From an uncultured Parvularculaceae bacterium (GTDB taxonomy: Bacteria; Pseudomonadota; Alphaproteobacteria; Caulobacterales; Parvularculaceae): 64,000 nt of DNA. The position numbers and the translations under genes were made by a program. Positions 33,507 through 41,461 of the stretch are shown here, one piece after another. The notes below the pieces were generated by a model. That model had not been told where the DNA came from and ran no database searches. It worked only from the letters and a program-made list of their open reading frames with translations. Each line of letters begins with the position of its first letter. The first letter of the stretch is position 1. The stretch covers positions 1 through 64,000 of the forward strand of contig CAJXLJ010000002.1 of NCBI GenBank assembly GCA_913055785.1. Direction: 5' to 3'.

Positions 33507-33782
33507 TCACGCTTCGGCTTCCCCTCGCGTCAGGGTTTTCATGGCGAGGGCGTGTACGGGTCCGGCGAGCTCCTCGCGCAGGATGTCATTGACAATCCTC
33601 TGGCGCGCGACGCGGGAAAGCCCCTCGAACCGGTCCGAAACGATCAGCAGGCGGAAATGCGACTCGCCGCCTTCCCGCGCGCCGGCGTGGCCAGCATGGA
33701 GATGCGACTCGTCCTTCACCTCGAGCCGGGCGGGCTCAAGACGCTCCTCGATTTTTTTCCGGATGGTTTCCGCGACAGACAT
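33507..33782 (-). CDS. BolA family protein
   Basis: The 91-residue protein carries the BolA fold: EVKDESHLHAGHAGAREGGESHF, read as KDESHLHAGH then ESHFRLLIVSDRFEGLSRVARQ, ending with HALAMKTLT. The conserved His in the loop (HAGH) and the final His can bind Fe-S together with monothiol glutaredoxins. Such proteins act in iron homeostasis, Fe-S trafficking or stress-linked cell shape. No grxD gene is present here. It diverges from the J-domain gene across 74 bases; a BolA-DnaJ-like-cobS neighbourhood is common in alphaproteobacteria. Confidence 0.92.
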   Translation of the reverse strand: MSVAETIRKKIEERLEPARLEVKDESHLHAGHAGAREGGESHFRLLIVSDRFEGLSRVARQRIVNDILREELAGPVHALAMKTLTRGEAEA

Positions 33783-33856
33783 CGGCGCGACGTCATCGCA
33801 TATCCGGCGGAAGTGTCAAGATTGTGCGGGCGGCGGCGCTGCACCATATTAGCGCC

Positions 33857-34495
33857 ATGCCAAAGGAAGAGTACAAACCGCGTCTCGGTTTCGACATCAG
33901 GGTCAAGAAACCCTCCCGCAGCAAAACCAAGCCGCCCGCCTGGGCCGAGCCGGTCGACAAGACCTGCGAGATGGAAGGCTGCGAGGAGCCGGCGGCCTGT
34001 TCCGTCGCCAAGAGCCCGCGCGAGCCCCGCTCCCGGCTGTGGTACTGCATGGAGCACGCTCGCGCCCACAACAAAAGCTGGAACTATTTCGAAGGCTTGA
34101 CCGCGGAGGAAGCCAAAGCCGCCCGCGAAGCCAACATCTATGGCGACCGGCCGACCTGGTCGATGGGCAAGAACGACCGCGCCCGCGCCGCCGCCGGCGC
34201 GCGCGGTCCCGCCGACATGGCCGACGCCTTCGGCGTTCTCGGCAAGGAAGCCAAAACCCAGGCCGACGCCAGCGGCCACTATCGCGAGGGCAAACGCCTC
34301 ACCAAACTTCAGGTTAATGCGTTCGAAACGCTCGCCCTGCCCTATACCGCGCCGTCCGGAGAAATTCGCCGGCGGTACGCGGAACTGGTGCGCCGCTTCC
34401 ATCCGGACTCCAATGGCGGGGACCGCAGCGCCGAGCAGCAGCTTTCCGAAGTGGTGAAAGCCCACACCATCCTGAAAAAGGCCCGCTTCCTATAG
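33857..34495 (+). CDS. J-domain protein with N-terminal Cys/His region
   Basis: The 212-residue protein has a C-terminal J domain (about residues 150-212) with RRRYAELVRRFHPDSNGGD, where the HPD motif that stimulates DnaK is intact. The N-terminal half has Cys residues at CEMEGCEEPAAC and a further Cys-x2-His in WYCMEHARAHNKSW that could hold zinc. This layout (Cys/His N-terminus, J domain at the end) is common in alphaproteobacteria and usually next to cobS. The ATG at 33857 is chosen; an upstream ATG at 33824 adds only a short leader. It probably recruits DnaK to a specific client, unknown at present. Confidence 0.88.
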   Translation: MPKEEYKPRLGFDIRVKKPSRSKTKPPAWAEPVDKTCEMEGCEEPAACSVAKSPREPRSRLWYCMEHARAHNKSWNYFEGLTAEEAKAAREANIYGDRPTWSMGKNDRARAAAGARGPADMADAFGVLGKEAKTQADASGHYREGKRLTKLQVNAFETLALPYTAPSGEIRRRYAELVRRFHPDSNGGDRSAEQQLSEVVKAHTILKKARFL

Positions 34496-34496
34496 A

Positions 34497-34529
34497 AAAC
34501 GCGCGCGACCTGCTCGATCGCGCGCGTTT
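34497..34529. terminator. Hairpin between convergent genes
   Basis: AAACGCGCGCGA (34497-34508) and its exact complement (34518-34529) form a 12-base stem with a 9-base loop. It starts one base after the J-domain stop and ends before the convergent VPLPA-CTERM gene. T runs are short on both strands (TTT and TTTT), so it is likely a bidirectional terminator. Confidence 0.7.
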
Positions 34530-34559
34530 ATGAATAGGACTGAGGCCGTCTGATTGGGG

Positions 34560-35213
34560 TCAGGCGGCTTTCTTGCGGTTGAGCCGCATGAGACCGGCAA
34601 GACCCGTCAGGAGCAGCAACGCCGCGCCGGGAACCGGCACTTCGCCCATGCTGCCGTCCGCCAGGAAGGTCAGGTCGTCGATGAAGACCCAGTCGCCGCC
34701 GCCCTGATTCGTCAGGGTGAAATAGGAAATGCCCGCAACCGCAAGACCGAAGTAATTGCCCGCATTTGAGCTGCTCGTGGGGCTGATCAGCAGGGTATCG
34801 AGCAGCGCGTTCGTAGCGCTGTACGCCGACAACAGCCAGGACGAGTCTGACGCGCCGAAGTTAAAGGCGAAAGCGCTGACCGTCCCGTCGAAATCAACGC
34901 GCCAATTATTAGGCGCATAGTCAGAGTTGTTGCTGTCGGGACCGTTGTGGAGGGAGTGACCGCCGCTCGTGTTGTAGTTGCCGTTATACTGGCCATCGAT
35001 GGTGAAAACGTCGTCAACGCCCATAAACGTCACGCCGGCGATGGTGATCGAACTATATTCGCCGGCAGCCGCCGAATCGAAATTGATCGTGGTCCCGCCG
35101 GCAAGTTCCGAAGCGCTGGGCGCGCCGCCCGTGCCGGTAATCGCCGTTGCATGAGCAACGCCAAAAGAAGACGCCGCCAGAAAAGCTACCGCACTGATGA
35201 CTCGATTAATCAT
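34560..35213 (-). CDS. VPLPA-CTERM sorted secreted protein
   Basis: The 217-residue protein has a signal peptide (residues 1-23, ending AHA), a mature domain rich in Gly, Ser, Asn and Asp with predicted beta strands (NFDSAAAGEYSSITIAGVTF read as INFDSAAAGEYSS), and the C-terminal sorting signal VPVPGAALLLLTGLAGL followed by basic RLNRKK. This tripartite end is the VPLPA-CTERM type, recognised by an exosortase and probably removed on surface export. The body resembles PEP-CTERM beta-sandwich proteins with a final LTNQGGGDWVFIDDLTF strand. No exosortase gene is in the window, so it must lie elsewhere. It separates the J-domain and cobS genes and has its own AT-rich promoter. Confidence 0.9.
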   Translation of the reverse strand: MINRVISAVAFLAASSFGVAHATAITGTGGAPSASELAGGTTINFDSAAAGEYSSITIAGVTFMGVDDVFTIDGQYNGNYNTSGGHSLHNGPDSNNSDYAPNNWRVDFDGTVSAFAFNFGASDSSWLLSAYSATNALLDTLLISPTSSSNAGNYFGLAVAGISYFTLTNQGGGDWVFIDDLTFLADGSMGEVPVPGAALLLLTGLAGLMRLNRKKAA

Positions 35214-35269
35214 ATAATACCCCAAAAACTTTACAGTTCCGACAAAATAGCGCCGGAAGATGGATGGAT

Positions 35270-35296
35270 ATTATAACAAAAAATTAAAAAAATCAA
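35270..35296 (-). promoter_or_regulatory. Promoter candidate for the VPLPA-CTERM gene
   Basis: On the minus strand a perfect -10 TATAAT (35275-35270) follows TTGATT (35296-35291) with a 15-base A/T-only spacer. The expected start, near 35263, gives a leader of about 50 bases. The spacing is shorter than the ideal 17, but the hexamers and A/T tract stand out from the GC-rich surroundings. The rest of 35297-35510 holds no gene or B12-riboswitch motif that I can see. Confidence 0.6.
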
Positions 35297-35510
35297 GGAC
35301 TTTGTATGAATTCCCAAGCTTTTTTTAACGCCTGGAAAAGACCGCCAAGGCGGTTCAGGAAATCGGCGCCGCGCGCTTTCGAACGGAGCATAACATGACG
35401 GCGTTCCCGCAGCGACAGAACGCCCAAATGCTGTTCGGGCACTTGTCATTATTCGCCGTTCAGGCGAGGTTCGCGCCGACCGAGACATCATTCCAAGAGA
35501 CCCTCGCCCC

Positions 35511-36500
35511 ATGGCCGTGATCACCGACGACGCGTTTCCTGAAAATCCAACCGCTACAGTCGACGCCAAAAAGGTTTTCGGCGTTAACGTTGATTTCAAA
35601 ATTCCCGCATTCGAGGCGCCGAACGAATATGTGCCGCCGGTCGACCCGGCCTACCGATTCGACCCGGAAACAACCATGGCGATTCTCGCCGGCTTCGCAC
35701 GCAACCGGCGGGTGATGGTTCAGGGCTACCACGGGACCGGCAAGTCGACCCATATCGAGCAGGTCGCCGCGCGCCTCAATTGGCCTTGCATCCGCATTAA
35801 CCTCGACAGCCATGTCTCCCGCATCGACCTTATCGGCAAGGACGCCATCGTCGTCGATAACGGCGTACAGGTGACGCAGTTCAAAGAGGGCATGCTGCCC
35901 TGGGCGTTCCAGCGTCCCGTGGCGCTGGTCTTCGACGAATACGACGCCGGACGTCCGGATGTGATGTTCGTGATCCAGCGTATCCTTGAGGCCGAAGGCC
36001 GCCTCACCCTGCTCGATCAGAACAGGGTTCTGACGCCGAACCCGTGGTTCCGGCTGTTCGCCACGACCAACACGATCGGGCTTGGCGACACGACCGGCCT
36101 CTATCACGGAACGCAACAGATCAATCAGGGCCAGATGGACCGCTGGTCGCTGGTGACGACGCTCAACTATCTTCCTCACGATCAGGAAGTGAATATCGTT
36201 ATCGCCAAGGCGCCGCTCTACGACTCGAAAGAAGGCAGGATGGCGATCGACGCCATGGTCCGCGTCGCGGACATGACGCGTAACGCTTTTATCGCCGGCG
36301 ACATCTCCACCGTGATGAGCCCCAGAACGGTGATCAACTGGGCGCTGAACGCGGAAATCTTCAAGGATATCGGCTACGCGTTCCGGGTGACATTCCTCAA
36401 CAAGTGCGACGAGCTTGAGCGCCCGACCGTTGCGGAATTTTACCAGCGCGCCTTCGGCGAGGACCTCCCCGAAGCCGCGCCGGAAGTCAGCGTCGCTTAA
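35511..36500 (+). CDS. cobS: Cobaltochelatase subunit CobS (AAA+)
   Basis: The 329-residue protein is a full-length CobS: N-terminal [13 protein letters not shown], Walker [10 protein letters not shown] (residues 72-80), Walker [10 protein letters not shown], then [20 protein letters not shown] and the arginine-finger region. CobS is the AAA+ motor that, with CobT and CobN, inserts Co2+ in the corrin ring of B12 by the aerobic route. The cobT gene, which usually follows, is not present: a terminator and the AbgT gene lie next. Many alphaproteobacteria keep cobS/cobT even without full B12 synthesis, so its true job here is open. A VPLPA-CTERM gene sits between it and the J-domain gene. Confidence 0.95.
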   Translation: MAVITDDAFPENPTATVDAKKVFGVNVDFKIPAFEAPNEYVPPVDPAYRFDPETTMAILAGFARNRRVMVQGYHGTGKSTHIEQVAARLNWPCIRINLDSHVSRIDLIGKDAIVVDNGVQVTQFKEGMLPWAFQRPVALVFDEYDAGRPDVMFVIQRILEAEGRLTLLDQNRVLTPNPWFRLFATTNTIGLGDTTGLYHGTQQINQGQMDRWSLVTTLNYLPHDQEVNIVIAKAPLYDSKEGRMAIDAMVRVADMTRNAFIAGDISTVMSPRTVINWALNAEIFKDIGYAFRVTFLNKCDELERPTVAEFYQRAFGEDLPEAAPEVSVA

Positions 36501-36516
36501 TTCACTATGCGCGTGT

Positions 36517-36548
36517 GAAAAAAGGCGGCGCCAAGGCGCCGCCTTTTG
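36517..36548. terminator. Bidirectional intrinsic terminator
   Basis: GGCGGCG (36524-36530) and CGCCGCC (36537-36543) form a GC-rich stem (extendable by two bases at the loop), flanked by an A run (36518-36523) and TTTT (36544-36547). It serves both the cobS gene on the plus strand and the AbgT gene, which ends at 36550, on the minus strand. Confidence 0.88.
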
Positions 36549-36549
36549 G

Positions 36550-38118
36550 TTATTGCGCCGGCAATTGATAGCCAATTTCCGCGCCCGGCCCGAGCGGGAT
36601 GCCGAGCGAGACCCAGATGATAACCATGATCAGTCCGACGACCAGCAGGAACATCGAATAAGGGATCATCGTCGCCGTCAGGCTGCCGAGGCCGAAGTCT
36701 GGCTTCCAGCGCTGGCAGAAGGTCAGGATCAGCGGGAAATAAACCATCAGCGGGGTGATGATGTTGGTCGCCGAATCGCCGACGCGGTAGGCGGCGGTCG
36801 TCATTTCCGGACTGACATTCAAGATCATCAGCATCGGGATCAAGACCGGCGCCAGGAGCGCCCATTTGGCGGACGCCGACCCGACAAAGAGATTGACCAC
36901 GCCCGCAAGAATAACAAGCAGCGCGAGCGTTATCGGCATCGGCATGCCGAGCGCCTGAATGGCGCCGGCGCCTTGCACGGCGAAGATCAACCCCAGATTT
37001 GACCAGTTGAACATCGCGACGAAATGCGCCGCCGCAAACGCCAGCACGAGATAATAGGCGAGATCGCTCATTGCGCCGGTCATCATCTCGACAAGGTCGC
37101 GATGGGTTTTCACCGTTCCGGCCGCCTTGCCGTAAGCCCATCCCGCAAAGAAAAACAAAATGAAGAAGGCGGCGACGAGAGATTTATAAAACGGCGACAG
37201 GCGCGCTTCAGGGCTCGCCTCTTCGTCTATCAGGGGCGTCCCCGGCCCGATAGTGAAAACGGTCCAGAGCGCGCAGACGATGATCGCGGCGATCAACGCG
37301 TACCAAAGCCCTTTCTTCTGCGCCGGCGTTAAAGGCTTGTCGCCGTCCTCGACCATTTTCCCGGACGATCCCGCCGGCACATATTTGCCGAGACGCGGCT
37401 CGATAATCTTGTCTGTCACGAACCAGATGACTGGCAGGAACAGGAAAGTCATGCCGGCGATGAAGTACCAGTTGCCTGCGATGTTCGCGTCCCAGGAAGG
37501 AACGATCGCTTCGGCGGCTTGCTCGGTGATGCCGAACAACAGCGCATCGAGTTGGCCCGGCAACAGGTTCGCGGAAAAGCCGCCGGAAACGCCGGCGAAG
37601 GCCGCCGCGATGCCGGCCACCGGATGACGCCCCGCCGCCGCAAACAAAACGCCCGCCAGCGGAATCAGCACCACATAGGCGGCGTCCGCCGCAAGATTGC
37701 CGATCATCGCGACAAGCGCCACCATGGGCGTTAACAGGAATTTCGGTGCATTACGCACGCCGGCGCGCATCGCCGTTGCGAAAAGACCGGTGCGTTCGGC
37801 GATCCCCGCCCCGAGCATCACCACCAGCACGTAACCCAGCGGGTGGAAATGGGTGAAGGTCTTCGGCATATCCACCCACAGCTTCTGGATGTTATCCGCC
37901 GACAACAGGCTCGCCGCCTGAATGATGAACGGGTCGTTCGTACCCTCGATTTTCTGAGTCGGGTGCGGCGCGGAGTATCCCGTCATCGCAGCGACGATGC
38001 TGATCAGCACCAGCGCGATGATGAGGTAGAAAAAGATAAACGCCGGATCCGGCAGTTTATTGCCGGTTCGTTCTATCCAGCCGAGAATTCCCTTTTGTTC
38101 TGTCGAGGCGGCAGCCAT
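36550..38118 (-). CDS. AbgT family transporter
   Basis: The 522-residue membrane protein has about 12 hydrophobic segments and family marks of AbgT: KLPDPAFIFFYLIIALV at the start, HPLGYVLVVMLGAGIAERTGL, AFAGVSGGFSANLLPGQLDALLFG read in parts such as GGFSANLLPGQLD, and the end FVGSASAKWALLAPVLIPML with the GDSATNIITPL motif. E. coli AbgT takes up p-aminobenzoyl-glutamate; other members (MtrF) export sulfonamides. The gene follows the S33 peptidase gene on the same strand by 71 bases and probably shares its mRNA. The pairing suggests uptake or release of peptides or aminoacyl compounds; direction is not known. Confidence 0.93.
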   Translation of the reverse strand: MAAASTEQKGILGWIERTGNKLPDPAFIFFYLIIALVLISIVAAMTGYSAPHPTQKIEGTNDPFIIQAASLLSADNIQKLWVDMPKTFTHFHPLGYVLVVMLGAGIAERTGLFATAMRAGVRNAPKFLLTPMVALVAMIGNLAADAAYVVLIPLAGVLFAAAGRHPVAGIAAAFAGVSGGFSANLLPGQLDALLFGITEQAAEAIVPSWDANIAGNWYFIAGMTFLFLPVIWFVTDKIIEPRLGKYVPAGSSGKMVEDGDKPLTPAQKKGLWYALIAAIIVCALWTVFTIGPGTPLIDEEASPEARLSPFYKSLVAAFFILFFFAGWAYGKAAGTVKTHRDLVEMMTGAMSDLAYYLVLAFAAAHFVAMFNWSNLGLIFAVQGAGAIQALGMPMPITLALLVILAGVVNLFVGSASAKWALLAPVLIPMLMILNVSPEMTTAAYRVGDSATNIITPLMVYFPLILTFCQRWKPDFGLGSLTATMIPYSMFLLVVGLIMVIIWVSLGIPLGPGAEIGYQLPAQ

Positions 38119-38189
38119 TGTTGTCCCTCCATATGGTTCGGGGGACTTTGGCGAAATTCGCTATCCAAAGCAAATAGATAGCGTAATAG

Positions 38190-39245
38190 CTAGTTACCGG
38201 CGGCGAACACCCCTGAGTCTACATCGCGCAGGAATTGAATAACGCCGTCAAAGTAACGGTCCTGATCGTCGTAAAAAGCCATATGGCTGCCGTCCGGCAA
38301 ATCGAGCGCGCGAGCGTTGGGAATTTCTTCCGCCATCCAGCGCATATGCTCCGGATCCATCGTATCGTGCGCGGCTACCGTTACGAGCGTCGGGATCGTG
38401 ATCTTGTGAATGTCGGCCTTGCGGTCCCAGTTCTCCAGAAGGCCGCTCGCGCCGAATTCGCTCGGCCCCTGCATCATGACATAGATATGTTTGTTCAGAT
38501 GCTTGAAGGAGCGAACGACAGGCTCCGGCCACTCTTCCGCCGGCATGCGCAAGACATGATGCACATAGTGCTGTTCGATCAGAAGCTCCTCATAACGCGG
38601 GTTTTCATAATCGCCCGCCGCTTCGAACGCGCGAATTTCCGCCAGCGCATCCGGGTCCATGTCTTTCGCCAGCACATTGTTGGCGTAGTCCACATAGTCG
38701 GGAATGCTCGCCATCATGTTGGAGATGATAAGGCCTTTCATGTTCTCCTGATATTTGAGCGCGTATTCCATGCCGAGCATGCCGCCCCATGAGCTGCCGA
38801 GTATATAGAAATTATCCTTGTTCAACCCGAGCGCCTGACGCACCTGTTCGACTTCCTCGACAAAGCGAGGAACAGTCCACAAACGGTCATCGTTCGGCTG
38901 ATCGGAATAATAGCTGCCGAGCTGATCGTAATAGTAATATTCAACACCGGCGCCCGGGAAGAAGCTGTCGAAGGCTTCGAAATATTCATGCGTTCCAGCC
39001 GGTCCGCCATGCAGCAGCAGCACCTTGATCGTCGGGTTGTTGCCAATGCGCTTGGTCCAGACGCGGAATGTCCCGTAGTCGGTCTCGATGGGGATCATTT
39101 TTACGCCGCCGGCGAGAACGTCGTCGCGGCCGGAATTATCGAAATATGTATTCGCTGCTTGCGGGGTTTCCGTCTTCTGTTCCGAACACCCGGCGGCAAG
39201 CGCCGCGGCAAACACGCAAAATGAAAGCAAACCCTTCTTAAACAT
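38190..39245 (-). CDS. S33 family prolyl iminopeptidase-like lipoprotein
   Basis: The 351-residue protein has a lipoprotein signal (ALAAGC, Cys20) and an alpha/beta hydrolase domain of the proline iminopeptidase group: HGGPAGTHEYFE (oxyanion region), GSSWGGMLGMEYAL (nucleophile Ser in the GxSxG elbow), the Asp in HDTMDPEHM and the His in GSHMAFYDD. The enzyme should release N-terminal Pro or similar residues from peptides in the periplasm or on the cell surface. The ATG at 39245 has GAGGAGGGG upstream; the open frame begins earlier. It lies upstream of the AbgT gene and may supply its substrate. It diverges from radA across 83 bases. Confidence 0.9.
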   Translation of the reverse strand: MFKKGLLSFCVFAAALAAGCSEQKTETPQAANTYFDNSGRDDVLAGGVKMIPIETDYGTFRVWTKRIGNNPTIKVLLLHGGPAGTHEYFEAFDSFFPGAGVEYYYYDQLGSYYSDQPNDDRLWTVPRFVEEVEQVRQALGLNKDNFYILGSSWGGMLGMEYALKYQENMKGLIISNMMASIPDYVDYANNVLAKDMDPDALAEIRAFEAAGDYENPRYEELLIEQHYVHHVLRMPAEEWPEPVVRSFKHLNKHIYVMMQGPSEFGASGLLENWDRKADIHKITIPTLVTVAAHDTMDPEHMRWMAEEIPNARALDLPDGSHMAFYDDQDRYFDGVIQFLRDVDSGVFAAGN

Positions 39246-39328
39246 CGGCCCCTCCTCGTCTTTCAGCCCCGGTTTTAAGTTGGATCGCCGGTTATTGCCA
39301 GCCGACGCCAAACCGGCGATGTAGGCGC

Positions 39329-40681
39329 ATGGCGCGATCTGCTGATTCCTATGTCTGCCAGTCCTGCGGCGCGGTCTATGCGAAATGGGCCGGACGCTGC
39401 GAGGCGTGCGGGGAATGGAACACTATCGAGCAGGAAGTTTCAGAACCCGGTCCTTCCGGTTCGCTCGGAGGCGGCAAGGGCCGCAAGCTCGATTTTGCGT
39501 CTCTCGCAGGCGGCGGCGAAATGGAGCCGCGCATTCTCACCGGCAACACCGAGTTTGACCGCGCCTGCGGCGGCGGGCTGGTGCCGGGTTCGGCGCTCTT
39601 GATCGGCGGCGATCCGGGCGTCGGCAAGTCGACCCTGCTCCTACAGATCGCCGCCGGGCTTGCCAGGGGCGGCGCAAGCGTCGCCTATATCTCCGGCGAG
39701 GAAGCGCCGGCGCAGATCCGACTTCGCGCCTCGCGCCTCGGCGTCGACAAGGCGCCGGTGAAACTCGCCTCCGCCACGTCCCTGCGCGACATTCTCGCGA
39801 CCCTGAAAGCGGAAAAGCCGGAAGCGGTGATCGTCGATTCGATCCAGACAATGTGGTCGGACGCCCTCCCCGCCGCGCCGGGCACGGTGACACAAGTACG
39901 CGCCTGCGCCCACGAACTCGTCCGGTTCGCCAAGTCGAGCGGCGCGGTGCTGCTGCTGGTCGGGCATGTCACCAAGGACGGCCAGATCGCCGGCCCGCGC
40001 GTCGTCGAACACATGGTCGACGCAGTCATGTATTTCGAAAGCGAACAGGGCCGCGACTTCCGAATCTTGCGCGCGGTGAAAAACCGTTTCGGCGCCGCTC
40101 ATGAGATCGGCGTTTTCGAGATGACTTCGGAAGGTCTTGCCGAGGTGGCGAACCCGTCCGAACTCTTTCTCACCGCCAATGAGGAGCCGGTCTCCGGCGC
40201 AGCCGTGTTCGCCGGGATCGAAGGCACAAGGCCCGTTCTTGTGGAAATACAGGCGCTTGTCTCGCCTTCCTCGCTCGCCGCGCCGCGCCGCGCGGTGGTC
40301 GGCTGGGATGGCGCCCGGCTCTCGATGCTGCTCGCGGTTCTCGACGCGCGGGCCGGGCTCGATTTCGGGCGGCATGACGTTTTTCTCAATGTCGCCGGCG
40401 GCCTTCGCATCGCCGAGCCGGCCGCCGATCTCGCCGCGGCGGCGGCGCTCTGCTCCTCGCTCTTCGACGCCCCCCTGGCGCCCGGCAGGGTTGTTTTCGG
40501 CGAGGTCGCGCTTTCCGGCGCTGTGCGGCCGGTCAACCAGACCGAAGCCCGCCTTAAAGAGGCCAAAAAGCTGGGCTTTCAAGGCGCTATGGCGCCGGCG
40601 GGCGCGACCGCAGGCGACCTTAAGGTTACGCAGGCGCGAACCCTCGCCGATTTGGCCGCCTGGGTGCGTTCTGGCGGTTGA
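39329..40681 (+). CDS. radA: DNA repair protein RadA
   Basis: The 450-residue protein has a C4 zinc finger (Cys10, Cys13, Cys24, Cys27), a RecA-like ATPase with Walker A GGDPGVGKST (residues 93-102), the RadA-specific KNRFG motif, and a C-terminal Lon-like domain (from about residue 290, with AGLDFGRHDVFLNVAGG and EVALSGAVRPV). RadA (Sms) is a helicase-like branch migration factor in recombination and repair of stalled forks. The lines of family similarity are complete with normal length. It leads the plus-strand order radA-cvpA-purF, which is common in alphaproteobacteria; 84 bases separate it from cvpA. Confidence 0.96.
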   Translation: MARSADSYVCQSCGAVYAKWAGRCEACGEWNTIEQEVSEPGPSGSLGGGKGRKLDFASLAGGGEMEPRILTGNTEFDRACGGGLVPGSALLIGGDPGVGKSTLLLQIAAGLARGGASVAYISGEEAPAQIRLRASRLGVDKAPVKLASATSLRDILATLKAEKPEAVIVDSIQTMWSDALPAAPGTVTQVRACAHELVRFAKSSGAVLLLVGHVTKDGQIAGPRVVEHMVDAVMYFESEQGRDFRILRAVKNRFGAAHEIGVFEMTSEGLAEVANPSELFLTANEEPVSGAAVFAGIEGTRPVLVEIQALVSPSSLAAPRRAVVGWDGARLSMLLAVLDARAGLDFGRHDVFLNVAGGLRIAEPAADLAAAAALCSSLFDAPLAPGRVVFGEVALSGAVRPVNQTEARLKEAKKLGFQGAMAPAGATAGDLKVTQARTLADLAAWVRSGG

Positions 40682-40765
40682 GAAAACACCGGTTCAAGGC
40701 TATGGAGCCTTTGGGGGATCCATGACTCGCTCTAGGTATTGGAGCGACTAAACACAGGCGTAGTA

Positions 40766-41461
40766 ATGTTCGATCTCCTGTTCGTACTTGTCGTTGGGTT
40801 GTCGACCGCTTTCGCCGCCATGCGCGGCGGTTTGCGCGAACTCGCTACGCTGTTGTCGCTCGCCATCGCCGCCGGTCTCGCCTGGATCATCGCTGAGCCG
40901 CTGCTGGGCGTCTTGGGTCTTGACGACAGTTTCTTCGGAACAGTCTTTGTGATCGCTGCGCTTGCGGCGATCTTTTTCATTATCGCCCATATCGGCTTTC
41001 ATATCCTGTTACAACGCACGCCGCTTGAAGGGCGCGCCAGACTCGCCGACCGGGTCGGCGGCGGCGCCTTCGGCCTTTTCCGGGGGCTTGTCCTGATCGG
41101 CCTCGCCTATCTCGGTTACAGCTACTATCTCGATGAAGAGCGCCAGCCCGACTCCGTGCGGAACGCCATGACGCAGCCGATCGCGGCGGGTATGGCCTCA
41201 TGGTTTGAAAGTTTCGCGCCGGAATCGACGCAGATTGAAAACCACGCCGGAGACGGCGACGCCGGCAACGCCGCAATCGAGGGCTATGGCCGCAGCGACC
41301 GCAACGGGCTTGAGGATATCGTCAACACGGTGACGACCACCGACCCCGCGATCGCGGCGACCGCCGGTCCGACGGCGAGCGGCGCAACCGGGCCGGAAGT
41401 GGAAGTCGATGAGGAAGAAGACCCTATCGCCGATATCCTTCTTCAGGAGGAAGACGAATAA
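40766..41461 (+). CDS. cvpA: CvpA family membrane protein
   Basis: The 231-residue protein has four predicted helices in its first 130 residues, with the CvpA marks FAAMRGGLRELATLLSLAIA and DRVGGGAFGLFRGLVLIGL. The C-terminal 90 residues are hydrophilic, acidic and probably disordered, ending in EEDPIADILLQEEDE. CvpA is named for colicin V production and is linked to purF in many proteobacteria, but its direct function is unclear, with roles in envelope or bile tolerance reported for enterics. The ATG at 40766 is chosen. The stop codon overlaps the purF start (TAATG), so translation is coupled. Confidence 0.92.
   Translation: MFDLLFVLVVGLSTAFAAMRGGLRELATLLSLAIAAGLAWIIAEPLLGVLGLDDSFFGTVFVIAALAAIFFIIAHIGFHILLQRTPLEGRARLADRVGGGAFGLFRGLVLIGLAYLGYSYYLDEERQPDSVRNAMTQPIAAGMASWFESFAPESTQIENHAGDGDAGNAAIEGYGRSDRNGLEDIVNTVTTTDPAIAATAGPTASGATGPEVEVDEEEDPIADILLQEEDE

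Noticed and set aside
35297-35510. B12 riboswitch upstream of cobS
   Set aside because: I searched for the conserved B12 box (GCCACTG) and the related stem pattern and did not find them.
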